Positions 34,501-45,790 of a stretch of DNA of 64,000 nt are shown here, piece after piece (position 1 is the stretch's first letter; the number at the start of each line of letters is the position of its first letter). A program made the position numbers and the translations under genes. The stretch is from assembly GCA_013368325.1 (NCBI GenBank), contig JAACJK010000112.1, forward strand, positions 768,318 to 832,317. The letters run 5' to 3'. This DNA is from Ephemerocybe angulata (taxonomy: Eukaryota; Basidiomycota; Agaricomycetes; Agaricales; Psathyrellaceae). The notes under the pieces were generated by a model. That model ran no database searches. It had not been told where the DNA came from and was given only the letters and a program-made list of their open reading frames with translations.

Positions 34501-35331
34501 TCAGTGTTGGCTCGTGGGGCTGCATGGTCCCGGGGTGAGGGGAGGAACGGAACCTTCGATATTAGGGATAGGGCGTAGGACTCGAGTGTCGGGATTCTGA
34601 GCCACGAACTCAATCTGGTCGAGAGGGCGAAAGTGGGCGGGGTGAAGTGGAGCGTTGTTCTGAGGCGTGGCCATGGTAGACACAGCTGGCAGATCTAGAG
34701 GTAACAGATAGTCGTTGGCGTAAGCTGTCCAAGTCGCTTGCAATTGCTCTGCTATATATGCTATTTTGAAGAAATGAACTTGATGCGCTTTGTTTACCCT
34801 CTCTCATATACAGTCCGAAAGGGCAGCAGACAAAGCACATTCCTGAACGATTAAGGTCGACATTGCCTCCAGTTTGAGACAATCATTATGATACAGCACG
34901 GATACGCTTTGACCTGACAAAGCGGTTGCTTGGTCCGCCGTAGTGATCCAATCGCCAGCCATGGACATCGGTGTACACCTAATTGTCTGGGATCCTGTAA
35001 CTGCATCCCTTCTTCCAAACGCGTTGAATATCTGGTTTAAATTGATGCGAAACACCCGTCAGCTGGTGGTGCTCGGTAGGGGTACTAGTATCAGGTACAA
35101 GCCCTCTCGGAACCATGGCGCAACGAGTGTCGTAAGGGCCTACCACCGCATAAGTTTCAGAGCACTCGAAAGTCTCTTCAAAGACCGGCGTCTCCCGGTG
35201 ATGCCTCGGATACCATCCTAAATTCTGCTTGTTATTTAACAGCGTTGAGTTTGGAAAGCTCCATGCAGTATGTGCTCTAAGAAGCTCGCTCGAATACGAA
35301 GTTCTTGAGAGTTGAGGATGTCAATCCCGAA
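34501..35331. other. Downstream of DUF4360-like gene, unassigned exons
   Basis: Minus-strand frames at 34804-35055 and 34501-34743 have fairly ordinary protein composition and could be late exons of a gene, but no splice joining them to each other or to the DUF4360-like gene keeps frame with normal sites. Left unassigned. Confidence 0.3.
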
Positions 35332-36081
35332 TCAGAATTGGATATGTCTAGGGAGTACGAAGCTGGAAAAACGGCTCACCACATCAACGCTATCAACGAC
35401 GAGCATTCCGGTGGAGGTACTATCTTTCGCCGTGAGCACAGCGGTAGTTGTTAGCTCGAGTTGAGTCCCGGTGCCGGTGACTGGCGATTTTAGAAAAGGT
35501 CAGTTCATCCGCAGCTTAACATCGTACGCCTTATTGCGAAGTACTCACCAACTGAATTGACGTCGAAGCCTCCGGTAGCTCCATCGTCCTGGCGGAAAGT
35601 CTCCTATAGGTGGATATCGGCAACGTCGCACAATAACTCGGTAATATGGCACACACTGTATTAACAGGTGCAAGCCTGACATTGTAGCCAGTCGGGACGG
35701 CGAGATCAAGTGTAACAGTGCAAGTCTTCGAGTTGGGAGAGGGAAGGCCAGGGGCAATGTTGACACCGAAGGCCTCGTAGACAACGATGAACGCTGAGCT
35801 GTCCGCTGTAGGTTTAGATTGGGTTGGTGAAGATGTTTGAAATTGCATTGGATGACTATGACTGACGAGTGAAGGAGACCAAAGTGCTATTTGGTGGGCA
35901 TCCAGAACCATGGTAGTTCGTATTTGTGCTGAGCGGAATTTAGCGACACAGCGGTTAGTACAAAGGAATAAGGAACTCTATGAACATTTGCTCACACAGC
36001 GAATCCCTCCGGGGTGTTACGAGCGACGATAGATGACGCAACCAGTGCGAAAGAGATAAAGAAGGTAAAAGACTTGAGCAT
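35332..36081 (-). CDS. DUF4360-like secreted protein
   Basis: Five small exons (35996-36081, 35867-35928, 35657-35805, 35549-35603, 35332-35480), 166 residues, every junction in frame. Signal peptide MLKSFTFFISFALVASSIVA, then the DUF4360 hallmarks in order: YHGSGCPPNS, FGVNIAPGLPSPNSKTC (the usual Gly-Pro-Gly-type and Lys/Asn-Cys block), LDLAVPTGYNVRLAPV, and a DDGATGGF block, followed by a Thr-rich strand and VDSVDV. Fungal members are usually about 200 residues; here the segment between the DDG block and the final strand is shorter. Extracellular; biochemical role of the family is not established. Could be an old, partly deleted copy, but the frame is open. Confidence 0.68.
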
Positions 36082-38707
36082 GTTGAATTGAATCAGCGTC
36101 CAGCGCTGGTGCGGGATCAAGCGTCTGACCATGCTCGATGATGCTACCCTTTATACAATCCTAGAATCACCAAGCCGCATGGTACAAGGCCCCGATCTCT
36201 GATCGGCAAATGTGAATGTGGGATTCATGAGGCCTCACCGCATCTGGTGACGATTCCCAGTGCCGAGTACCGACGGTTCGAATGGAAAGGGGTATACCGT
36301 ACTTAACCGTATCCTTACCAACGTTACCTCTGTTTTCTTCTTCGCTGCTTTACATGCGCCTAGATGCGTAAGTATCGAACTTTGCTTGACACTCGGTACC
36401 GCAGAAGGTCTGGCCATTCTCCTTCTGCCATTGGTCCGACCTCGCAATCCGGTGCGCCGCAAATCCTCGAAGGACGCTGTTGGATCGAAGTGGTGGAAGT
36501 GAATGAATTATTCCCGCTCATCGACGAAACGCTCCTCAGGACCGCGAGCGAGCACAGCTGGGAGTCAGAATGGGTTCCAGCATCCTCGTTCGAGACTCTA
36601 TGCAGCTGCCTGAGAACGGACGTCTTGCTGACTTTAAGACGAGGTGCTGAATGTTGAACCTAACTGACTGCTGCTGTCAGCGTCGTCATGCCGGTGCACA
36701 AGCTTCCTCACATAGTGCAGAACCATAGTCCACCTTTTAAGTCTGAGTACAAGGTGTTGTCCATGGTCCAGCGCCGCAGGCGGGGGCGTTGGTCCGGATG
36801 GAGACGCTCCCAATGCACCAATTGAACCGTAAAAGCACCACGCCCACCGACGCCATTGTCTAAGTGCAGGCGTTGTTCTGAAATCTGGGACATCGGCGGC
36901 TTTGCGTTAGCGAGCGGGAATGCGGTGGTCGAGCCCAGACTGCTGGCGTCTTGAAGGAAGATCCACGAGCAGCGGGATGTGCGCGCCTTTTGCGCCACAG
37001 TCGGCCCAGAAATCAAGCTCTGGGTATCTGAAGGAAACCCAAGGGTCAGCTGGGGTTTCCGTACGATGGCGACAAGCGATCTGGCCTCAGGTATGGGCCG
37101 GATGTTCGGACATCTGCATGAAACGGCCAAAAGGGTAGCTTCCACGCCGTCCTCTGCCTTTTGTATTCTCGACCGCGGACAAACCGCACGTCGAGGAAAT
37201 GAATGACCTACGACCCCTGTTTGGATGCAGGTAGTGACCTTAGGGGGTCATCGGTAGGTTGAGATGGAGCGGACGTCTGGTGATGAGCTCTCTCCCCCAA
37301 GCAGAGACGCCTCCCGACTGCAATGCCTATTTATCTAGGAGCATTGGTCGAGTTGGGCTGAAGCACGAGAACGATCGCAACGATGACTAGATCCCGAGGT
37401 CCTTGTGGGAACTGTCCAAAGGAACGGCCAGCAAGGACTTAGGTGGAAAAGAGTGGATGGTGAGGACACGATTCAGGCCTAGGAGATGCTGCGGTGTGGA
37501 CCGGCTTGGACGGGGGGTGGGCAGATCAAAAGTCGACAGATAGGGGTGCGATGTTGAAAAATTTTCCTTTTCGTCTAATTGAGACCACGCAAGTCTCAAG
37601 AAAGCGTATTTGGATGGGCGGTAGGATGGTGGCGAAAGTGATGCATGGGGCGAACTGGATCTGCTTGTCGATGAGACCCGTCCGCACGAAGTTCGCGCCG
37701 GAAAGGTCGAGTGCAATGTATCACGGGCGAGTGGGAAGCGAGAAGGCGGCGCTGGGAGGTGAGCAGCACTGTTTGTGTAGTTCGCTTGCTGGCTCTGCAC
37801 GGGTACCCATCGCCCATTCCACTGTGTGTAACCAGAGCCAACTGTAAGTTCTATCGGGCGTAGATGAGGAAAAAACGACTTACGATGATATGCTTTCCAC
37901 TACATCCTGGGAAGAACCGAAGTACACCCTTCCTGTCCCATATTTACAGTCGTAGGTGCTACTCTTCGCCTGCGATCGGGAGGACGTGGCTCGTCAGAAG
38001 GTAGTCGAACACGAAGAAGCTAAGTCATCCTGCATCATGACCCCAGCGCCTGGCAAACTTCGATGAAACGCTAAGCATCTTGGAATGGCTTGTCATTGTG
38101 GATTTGGAGATAGGTAAGAGGGGAAAAGAGAAACTGCATTTTGGCCAGACTGTCGTGTGCGGTGTGGGATATTGTTCAGCCACCGGCAGTTTCCGGCTCT
38201 GCTCCTAAGATAGGGTTGGAGGATCGCAGACGCACTGGCGGTCGGTGACAGAAATTCTCGATATATATCCCATGTAGTAGTAGCTGTGATATGCATGATA
38301 GCATGTATATGCCATAAGAAGGACCCGCCGAATATCTGCCTTCGAGAGGCAACTCACCCGCGGCCAAATGTCGTTGAAGAATCATACAAGGTGAACCTGG
38401 ATACCCCGGTCAACGAGATGTCAAATCTTCAAGTAGACATTGAATGTATGGATAGTGATGAACGTTGAAAGGTAATTGACGCAGAGTGCTGTGTCGATAT
38501 GTGATGCATTAATTGGTGATTATTGGCGGATTCTCGTACTACGGTACCCTGTGCAAATCGAGGGATGTCGTATGCTATAAAGGGACTTGTTGACTGGGGT
38601 GAATGCGTATACATAAGCTAAAGCCAGGGATAAAAATGAAACTAGACGAGATAGCACGGCTACCAAAGCCAGTGCACAGACAGACTTGACGTTGATCTAT
38701 ACACTCG
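36082..38707. other. Long intergenic region with one LDNG unit
   Basis: No gene supported. A single hairpin-core unit on the minus strand lies at 36838-36874 (translates as LHLDNGVGGRGA), with neighbouring DNA resembling 24.4-25.0 kb. ORFs at 36708-37145 and 37387-37800 lack ATG starts, splice support or paralogues. Confidence 0.45.
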
Positions 38708-39494
38708 TCAAAATTGATAAGACACCCTGCTGGACCCCCGTGGATGCGTTGCGCATCGCCCATCCTCTACGGAGAGTCCCAAGCATTCCCCGTAATCACA
38801 TATGTCACTCGGTAGATGCTCCTTTGCGCATTGCAGGTACAGATCCTTCTTTCCCTGTCCAACCTTGCATAGCACGTTGAAGGGATTACATTCGGATGAG
38901 ACTTCCTCTCCATCGTTCAGTCTCTTGCGCTTCGCATTAGAACTTTCGGACTCTACCGCCGTCCTGAAGGACGGGTAGAGAGGGAGGGGGACCGCTAGAG
39001 CGTTCGCAGTTTTAGTTTCATCCGACGTCCGGTAGCGGGAACGTTTAGGCTTGGAGTAGGATGGTCGCTCACGCCAGGCGTTCGTCATTCGGGAGTAGTG
39101 ACCCATGTGAGCGTAGATATCGTTCCAGGGGGGTATAAACCCGCTGTAGGTGCTAACGGGTGCAGCCCCCATCGAACCTGTCGTAAAGTGGCTGGAGTTC
39201 GAGGGGCCTTCCGTATAACCCAAGGTCCTATATAATGGTCAGAGAGAAATCGAAGGAAAGGCAGAAACAGACTCACGAGTCTAATTTTGCTGCAGGCAAA
39301 TTGGTACTTAAACGCGTTTCCGCTCCATTTAGTTCACTCGAGGGCCGATTAAGAAGCTCTTTGAGCTCCTTAATCGTTGCTTGAGCCTCGGTGATGCGTC
39401 CTTCGTCTCCAAGGTCATATATCCTCACTGCCAACAAAAGCTCGTCTAGAGTGAGGGGGGGGATGGGAGTGTTGTGATGGCTGTCTGTAGCCAT
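38708..39494 (-). CDS. Shrunken zinc-module family member
   Basis: Two exons (39277-39494, 38708-39227), 245 residues, joined in phase 2. Exon 1 encodes a Glu/Leu-rich helical segment (IKELKELLNRPSSE), unlike the others. The second half has KPKRSRYR, a NAKRKRLNDGEE patch and a reduced C-terminal region. CNPFNVLC is followed directly by QCAKEHLPSDICDYGECLGL and CATH, which keeps the second histidine-type element and the third module but has lost the HLWDDH module. Either a functional short paralogue or a degenerating copy; the open frame and normal splice sites favour the first. Confidence 0.6.
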
Positions 39495-40641
39495 TGACCT
39501 GACGTTAAGAGGAACGAAAAGACACTGTATGGTGAGGCCGGGGTATAAGTGTGGAGTTTGAATGAGAAGAGTTACATGCCGCATTGAGAATCGAATCAAC
39601 ATTGACCCGTTGTTCGCTGAACAAAGCCATCATGTCACGCCGTGACGGGGAGCCTAGCTATAACGCGGGCTGGGGATTTCTGTTGAATCTCCCGTCATTT
39701 TCCTTGCACGGGAACAGTATTCGTTGAAACAAAATACGGGACAAGTCATTGACATTCCTGATTTGCCTTGAGGAGAGCCGTCCAGGCTGGCGCCGGATCT
39801 CGCTTTGACCTGTCGCACTGGTTGTCATACCCACCGCAGTTTTCTGGCTCGGGACCTATGTTCTCGAAGCGCACCTTCCGAACTTCAGACAATGTGATTG
39901 AAGTACAGCGCTCTGGGCTTGGTTCGAACCGCGTGCACCCCCATCAAAGTCCATCCGGAAATTAAATTCCTTTGTTTAGATCGCCCATGCCGTGCACAAG
40001 CACCGGTTTCTTGATTCTTTCGAACTATTCCACCAGATAAGCTGGAATACAATCCTCGGGCATCGTCGTCTCACGGAAAATACTATGGCCTGGGTCGGTT
40101 CATGTGGGCTTAGTAGTCGTTTCGAAATCAACAAACCAGGCTGTAACTCCAGATCACGGTATGTACTTACCGTTCTCCTAGATGGTACTGTTCACTGCGT
40201 ATATACCCACTTAGGTGTAATGTATCGAGCGCCATAACCGCCATACCCATGCGCACAGTCTATACCATTGGCTTCAGTCACAAACTCAGCCGAAACGGAG
40301 TGGGCGGCGTTCGCGTTTTATCTGGGAGTTTACTCACGCACGGGGGGACCAATTCTCGAAGATCTGTCGGTGGAGATTCCCAAAAGAAAGATACTTTGGA
40401 AATAAATGTCTGGGCTCCGAGGCATTGTTGTTCAAATGCGGATGCTCGCCAGATCCAAACCTGCCGAGGCGAGCTGGCTCGGGCGTGTTGATCGAAGGAC
40501 CTCATTGGCTCCCATCAATTCGACCTAAACGGCCTCAACCCCCGCACGACTCTCTTTCTCTCTTAACCACATCCTTGACATTGCGCGTCCATCTCCTCTT
40601 GCCCTCCCCACCCATAACCGTTTCTAAACAAGCCTCTTCCC
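39495..40641. other. Upstream DNA of zinc-module gene 7
   Basis: 39768-40641 duplicates 13170-14012 in reverse. The part 39495-39767 is unique. No gene seen. Confidence 0.5.
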
Positions 40642-43545
40642 ATGTCTACCATGTTCTTCGAAGCTTCCCTCGGCAATGAACACTCCCCCCATGATGATTT
40701 CGAGTTCCCCTCTCTAGCCTCTCCCTCGTCCCCTTCCGAGCATCTCAAAATGCTTGAGCATGAGCTTGAACTTAAGGAGCCAGATACCTTTGACGAGCGC
40801 TGTGCGTACTCGCCCGAAGCGCGTGTCTGGCGTACTCTATTCAGCCCTCAAGATGAGGAGGACGGGTCAACTGGCACGCGCTTGGCCAATTGGTACCCCT
40901 TTGGCTATACTGGGTGAGCTCTTGTATTCTCTGTAGATTACTTGGTAGGTAACTGGAGTTAATCGTCCCTTCTCTCCTCAGACTTACCCTCGCTGCAAAC
41001 GCCCTGATGGATGGATCCGAGTTGGAGGCCGCACCGCCAGACGAGGAGGATGTGGATTGTATTCTCCATGATGCTCTGTTCTCAGAGACAGTGTAAGTAC
41101 TAGTTTCTCCAAGTTCTATATCCCTATCTCATTCTCCACGGATTCTTCAGCTTGGACGATGCATCGCTGGCGATGCCACAGGTGCTTACATCGGACGCGC
41201 GCGCGACGCGTGAGAACATCATCACGCGCGTTGACTCTGTCGACGCGCCGAGTTCTGCACCTACCGAGGCGACTCCAGCGGGTGTCTCTAGCCATCGGAC
41301 ACCCACCTCCTTTTATGTTCCGACCTCTACCGAGGTTGAAAATGAAGGAACCCATAGCGACGAGGTTTCCAGTGCAGAGCATCAGGCCAGTGACGGCCTA
41401 GTCGAAAGCAGCGCCGCGCCGGTCGCGGCTGCTGAGAGCGCTGTCCACGAGTCTACGCAGCCATCCGCCATTCCAGCCCAAGATACCATTACATCCGCAT
41501 TAGCCTCACCCGTTGTGCACGATAGCCTTGACACGGCCGCACAGACGTCCCTTACCACGCCCCAGAGCGAAACGACTCCCCTCGCCTTCCCTCAAGCCAC
41601 GCCCCAGCCTTCTCTTCTAGACCAGTTCCAAGAGTTATCTCCTGCGCCAAGCTTCTTCCCTGAAGAAGAATCTGGGAATGAAGAGGCTGTCTACCAGAAT
41701 GATCCTCAAGTCGACCGCCAAAGCGTTGTCCCGGAGGCGAGTCACGCCGCACTTGAAGCGATACCTCAAGATGCTCAGACCATGAGCCAGACCGCAGCCC
41801 ACAATAACTACGAGGTCAATGAATCTTCTGCGCCTCCATCGCTTGATACACATACCCCAGCCGTGACAACTTACCCCGGGCCGTACCGTTACTACCACAG
41901 CCGTTGTGGTCAATACAATGCCAGATTCTCCACAACTGCTGCTCCTAGCGCCACTGCATCCCACTCTGAATCTCTCTCACCCATTTCCGGTCTTTCCACC
42001 GCTGCTACAACTCCAACCGCTGAAAGCCCTGTTGATGGAGATTCTGCAGGCCCGCCCGGTGTTACCAAGGGAAAAGGAAAGGCGTGCGCTGAAGGCGCGG
42101 CCTTCATGACGAAGAACCCATATGCAAGCAGAATGCGCGACATTCCGAAGGATGGGTTCGGCTCTTGGCAGGCTGAGGTTGAGCCGACCGATGGAAGCTC
42201 GAGCCGCAATGTTCAATATCAATACCAGGATCCCATTCGATTCGAGGCTCAATACCAGGCTCCCACTCGATTCGAGGCAACTTCTGGTGCCCCTGTTGCA
42301 CCAGCAAAGCGCAAGCGGGATTCCGAGGAGCACGAACACGAACCCACCGCGGAAGTGCAAGCGTTCAAATGCGCTGCTGAGGATCAAAATTCCTTTAGAG
42401 GTGGACCTATCTGCGATCGACAATTTACACAGATTAACAGGGCGTTCTTCGACCACCTTTGGAATGACCACACGTCCTACTATCCAGACAACGACCGTGT
42501 TCGTTGCCCCCACAACCACGAAGGCAAGCGTTGCCCCGCATCTACCCTGAACAACCAAAAGAACCTATCCGTGCATTACGCAAAGGTCCACCGGAAGAAG
42601 CACCTCTGCGAAGAAAGTGACTGCTTTTCTGTCGTGATTCGGCAGAACGGACGCTGCGCGGCACACCGGGCAAAAAAGCCGCGTATGTTCTAGACGCACA
42701 GTCGATGATCCAACACTGGCAGGCAAGCTTAAGGCTGTCAGCTGTATTGTTGGATACATGACACTCCGCGTTTTGCCCCTTCTAACGATATCTCGCCTTC
42801 TATCTATGCCTCTCGACCTTCTATCAGTACAACTGAAAATCCCCTTGAACTGCTGTCCTTTTCGCTTTTACGTTCTCACTCGTCCTCATTTTATTGCGCT
42901 TATGATTTTATATTGCTACACTCCTTTCACACTACTCTCGCTCTGGGTTTATATACCATCACCTCACATATACCATTGACAATTAACACCCCCTCATCCC
43001 CCCTCATGCATCTATCTACTAGCATCCAGAATGCATTACTCACAGTAATTGCCCTCGTATGATTGCTCATCCGTGCTTCACACCCCTTATACCCCCACTC
43101 ATTTGTACCACCTTCGTTATCAATTGAACCTGTAGCCTCTATCCTTCCCCTTGTATCAACCATTCTTCTTTCTCAAATGTATATATTATTCGTACATCAA
43201 GGGGGCCGGATCGGCAATGCTTCACCAGCGGCCAAGGTCGGAACTTAAGACCATCACGAGGATCCTGTCCGTGCGGGAACATGCAATAAATTTTCTCTTT
43301 CTGTTCCACGGAATCACCAGTCGAAAGCCAGAGGATCCTATTCTGCGTGTCTCTGCGATTCAGTTACGGATGCTGTGGGAAGAGACATGCATATCTGGCA
43401 TGCCAGTTTCCTTGCAATGCTATGCTTCAGGCTCCGATATGAGAAGCACAGGACAGAAATAGCCTTAATATCTAAGTCTTCAAAACGTAGAGCAGTGTCA
43501 GACCTATCTGAAAGACGCATATTGCCTAGTTTTCCCGTACAGCCT
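39768..43545 (-). repeat. Inverted duplication arm A (right)
   Basis: Reverse-complement counterpart of 10285-14012 at high identity, containing the intact gene at 40642-42693. Small indels: the right copy lacks parts of the 3' flank and has extra codons in the gene's middle. Confidence 0.85.
40642..42693 (+). CDS. Zinc-module protein 7
   Basis: Three exons (40642-40913, 40982-41092, 41151-42693), 641 residues; full-length paralogue of the gene at 11135-13169. Begins MSTMFFEASLGNEHSPHDD. The middle third is more diverged and differs by in-frame indels, while the YPGPYRYYHSRCGQYNARF block, KGKGKACAEGAAFMTKNPYA, the YQxPxRFEA repeats, PAKRKRDSEE and the three modules (about 535-568, 579-607, 612-631) are nearly unchanged. 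That pattern of conserved ends and a drifting disordered centre suggests selection on the protein. Ends KKPRMF. Function unknown. Confidence 0.82.
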
Positions 43546-43841
43546 CACGCCTTGCAGAGGCAAGAATTATGGATCCCAGAAGAGTCTGGCTGCGCATTAC
43601 GCAGGGCATTTGAATAGCAGGCTATGCAATGTGCCTGTCTGTTACTCTGTTGTAGTACCGGGAAGATCTCAGACTCCCAACCAGTCGCTTGTGGACGTAC
43701 CTCGAGGAAGAGGTACTTTTGCCGAAGATAAACCGAAAGTGCCAAAAGTTACGTCCACAAGCGACTGGCACCAAATGTTTTGTTGGTCGAGGAGATGATG
43801 CTTTGATTTACTGGCACTTCTCTGCGAGAACGAATCCACAA
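42694..43841. other. 3' flank of zinc-module gene 7
   Basis: Shared with 10285-11134 up to 43545, then unique sequence with the nested hairpin described separately. No ORF conserved between copies. Confidence 0.5.
43681..43768. repeat. Nested hairpin with 19-bp perfect stem
   Basis: CCAGTCGCTTGTGGACGTA (43681-43699) is perfectly complementary to 43750-43768. Inside lie a second stem GTACCTC/GAGGTAC (43697-43716) and a third, ACTTTTG/CAAAAGT. An 88-bp foldback of this quality is not expected by chance; it could be a tiny MITE or a structured 3' RNA element. Confidence 0.7.
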
Positions 43842-44226
43842 TTAACTCAGAGGGCTGGTATGCAGGGGCCTTGGCCCGGGAGACTCGGAGAGAAAGCTGG
43901 ACATAAACTCGGAGCGATCTGGCTTCTCGGGAGATCGAATGTACGGGACATCCGGATTCCAGGGGTCATCACCCTGAGTGTTGTAAAGGCTTGAGAACGA
44001 GTAAGAGAACTGATGCCTAGACACACCCTTTAGAGTAGGAAAATAAGGTATAGATAGACCGATTGCATACCTATGTTCTTGGGCAGGTTCTTGGGTGTCG
44101 AAAGGTTTGTCATTGAGGGCGAAATCCCTATAATACAGAAAATACATTAGTGGATATAGTTACCTAAGTAGAGGAAGAAACTCACTCGAGGTACTCCGTA
44201 AAACCGGAGTTCATGAAAGAAGACAT
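43842..44226 (-). CDS. Small acidic protein, unidentified
   Basis: Three exons (44186-44226, 44071-44127, 43842-44016), 90 residues, with standard GT-AG introns of about 54-58 bp and in-frame joins. Starts MSSFMNSGFTEYLED, continues with DTQEP, HQFSYSFSSLYNTQGDD and PDVPYIRSPEKPDRSEF, and ends SPLS. Acidic and Ser/Pro-rich, without Cys clusters. The general flavour and position next to the family suggest a truncated N-terminal relative of the zinc-module genes, but no specific alignment is visible. Evidence is splice logic only. Confidence 0.45.
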
Positions 44227-44543
44227 CGCACTGCGACGATGCGGAAGGAACAGAAGGGGGGGCATCACTACGTCCCGCCTCGCGTTATAAAGGGTACCTC
44301 CCGCTCGACCATGTCCTCATTTGGATATCGAACCTTACTGGCCAGTTCACAAACAAACCCCCTTCTGGCCTTCAGTGATTCTCCTGCATTCTTCCTACCC
44401 TTCTACTGATTCACATCTTTCATTTCGCTAGTGGGTAGAGTGGGGCTCAGGTATTAGTGACAGTGCGCGTGACAGTGCCACAGTGCAACGCCTTTGTGCT
44501 TACATCAAACCCTCCAAGGCGGGCCATGCGTGACACCGTCACA
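44227..44543. other. Intergenic
   Basis: Short promoter-like flank (CGTTATAAAGG near 44284 is a plausible TATA element for the minus-strand gene if read in reverse context). Nothing else seen. Confidence 0.3.
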
Positions 44544-44551
44544 GTCCCGAG

Positions 44552-45054
44552 TAGTGCCTTACAGGCCCAGGCCCGGCCCAAAAGCCGCGGCTAAGGCCCG
44601 GCTTTGGGCGGCCAAGGCCCACCGAAATCCTGGGCCAAGCCTTGAGCCCCCAAATTGGTCGGGCCCGGCTCGGCTCACGGCTTAGGCCGCGGCTTTTGTA
44701 TACAATTTTTTTCTAATGAATTTCGGTCAAGGTCAGTAATTTTTTGTATTGAATGTATAGTACTATTAGTGGGGTGGTCAGAAATACTTTTTATGTTCAA
44801 AATAATGCTTTGCAATGGTCAGGAATTGAACCGAGAGCCTCACAGAGACATTTTCACGGTCACAACCACTGCACCATAAGGTCATATAATATGTTACATC
44901 TACTCAAGGCCTAAGCCCCGGCTTTTTGGTCTGGGCCCGGCCTTGAGCCCAGCCCGGCCCTACTGCCAAATCGAGTAAGGCCCGGCTCGGCTTGGCCTGT
45001 AAGGGCCCGGCTAGGCCCGGCTCGCGGCTTTGAGCCCAAGCCTGTAAGGCACTA
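44552..45054. mobile_element. hAT-type MITE, 503 bp
   Basis: Ends TAGTGCCTTACAGG and its perfect complement CCTGTAAGGCACTA, flanked by the 8-bp direct repeat GTCCCGAG (44544-44551 and 45055-45062). The 5'-TAG terminus and 8-bp duplication fit hAT. Beyond the perfect 14 bp, GC-rich AGGCCCGGCC-type sequence continues as imperfect inverted repeats for about 140 bp each side. No coding capacity; the AT-rich centre holds a tRNA-like segment. Confidence 0.85.
44814..44883 (-). other. tRNA-like segment with Pol III boxes
   Basis: On the minus strand, TGGTGCAGTGG fits the box A consensus and GGTTCAATTCC fits box B, 70 nt overall as in a tRNA. The acceptor, anticodon and T stems do not pair well, so a functional tRNA is unlikely. 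A tRNA-derived SINE head captured inside the MITE is the best reading. Confidence 0.45.
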
Positions 45055-45062
45055 GTCCCGAG

Positions 45063-45593
45063 CCATGGGAATGAACCACTGTGACTTTGAAACAAGCTAG
45101 GCTGGCATGTCTATTGCTGCAATGTACCCCAAAAAAGCTCCTGCCATGTATCTAGAGCTCAGCGCTCGCTTTTCAAGGTGGACAGGCTGCGCTCTCGATG
45201 AGATCATGGCACAAATCTAATTCCTCCATGATCTACTGTGATAGATGTTAGACTACTAATAGAGTCTGTTTCAATCGTATACCTAGGGACAGGCACGAGG
45301 GGTATGATCCAGCACTGTGAGAACCATTTTGAACATGAGGCCAAGCGCCATGTGCAGCCGTTTCTGAGCTAAGCGACGACCCTCACCCGACCCCGGTTCG
45401 CCCGGGATGCGTCGGCTCAATCCACGCAGTTCCGTGGCTCAGATAAGAGAGTGTGGACCTGCACAGTGATTAGTGCGGACAATGCGGGGGGTGAAAGCTG
45501 TGGCATGTGCTGTGCGCGAGCTGAGTTCTGCAATCACAGCTGTCCGGAGATGTGATGGTTCTTTCTGCAGGCTGGCACTATGGAACCAATTCC
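45063..45593. other. Intergenic
   Basis: Nothing recognised beyond the target duplication at its left edge. Confidence 0.4.
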
Positions 45594-45790
45594 CGGGGAT
45601 CCTCCCTGGACACCCCTGGACACCTCTGGACAATCCTTGGATCTGCCAGGTGTGCTACCAAACACCTGGAATGTCCAGGTGTGGATATTCCAGGGGTGTC
45701 CAGGGGTGGTATTTGGGGAACTTGCTGTCCAAGTGTGTCCAGGGGCATCCCCCTGGGCGACTCCTGGCATTTCCTGGGACCTGCAATCGA
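45594..45790. repeat. CCTGGACA/TGTCCAGG array, left
   Basis: Dense alternation of CCTGGACA, TGTCCAGG, CCAGGTGT and close variants on both strands. Begins GGGGATCCTCCCTGGACA, which is the complement of the end of the right array (TCCAGGGAGGATCCCTGG), so the two arrays may be the two ends of one element of about 1.27 kb. Confidence 0.6.

Noticed and set aside
36708..37145. 145-codon minus-strand ORF
   Set aside because: Overlaps an LDNG repeat unit and opens at a non-ATG codon; its similarity to other ORFs is due to the DNA repeat.
44814..44883. Functional tRNA gene
   Set aside because: Pol III boxes are good but stems do not pair; described as tRNA-like instead.
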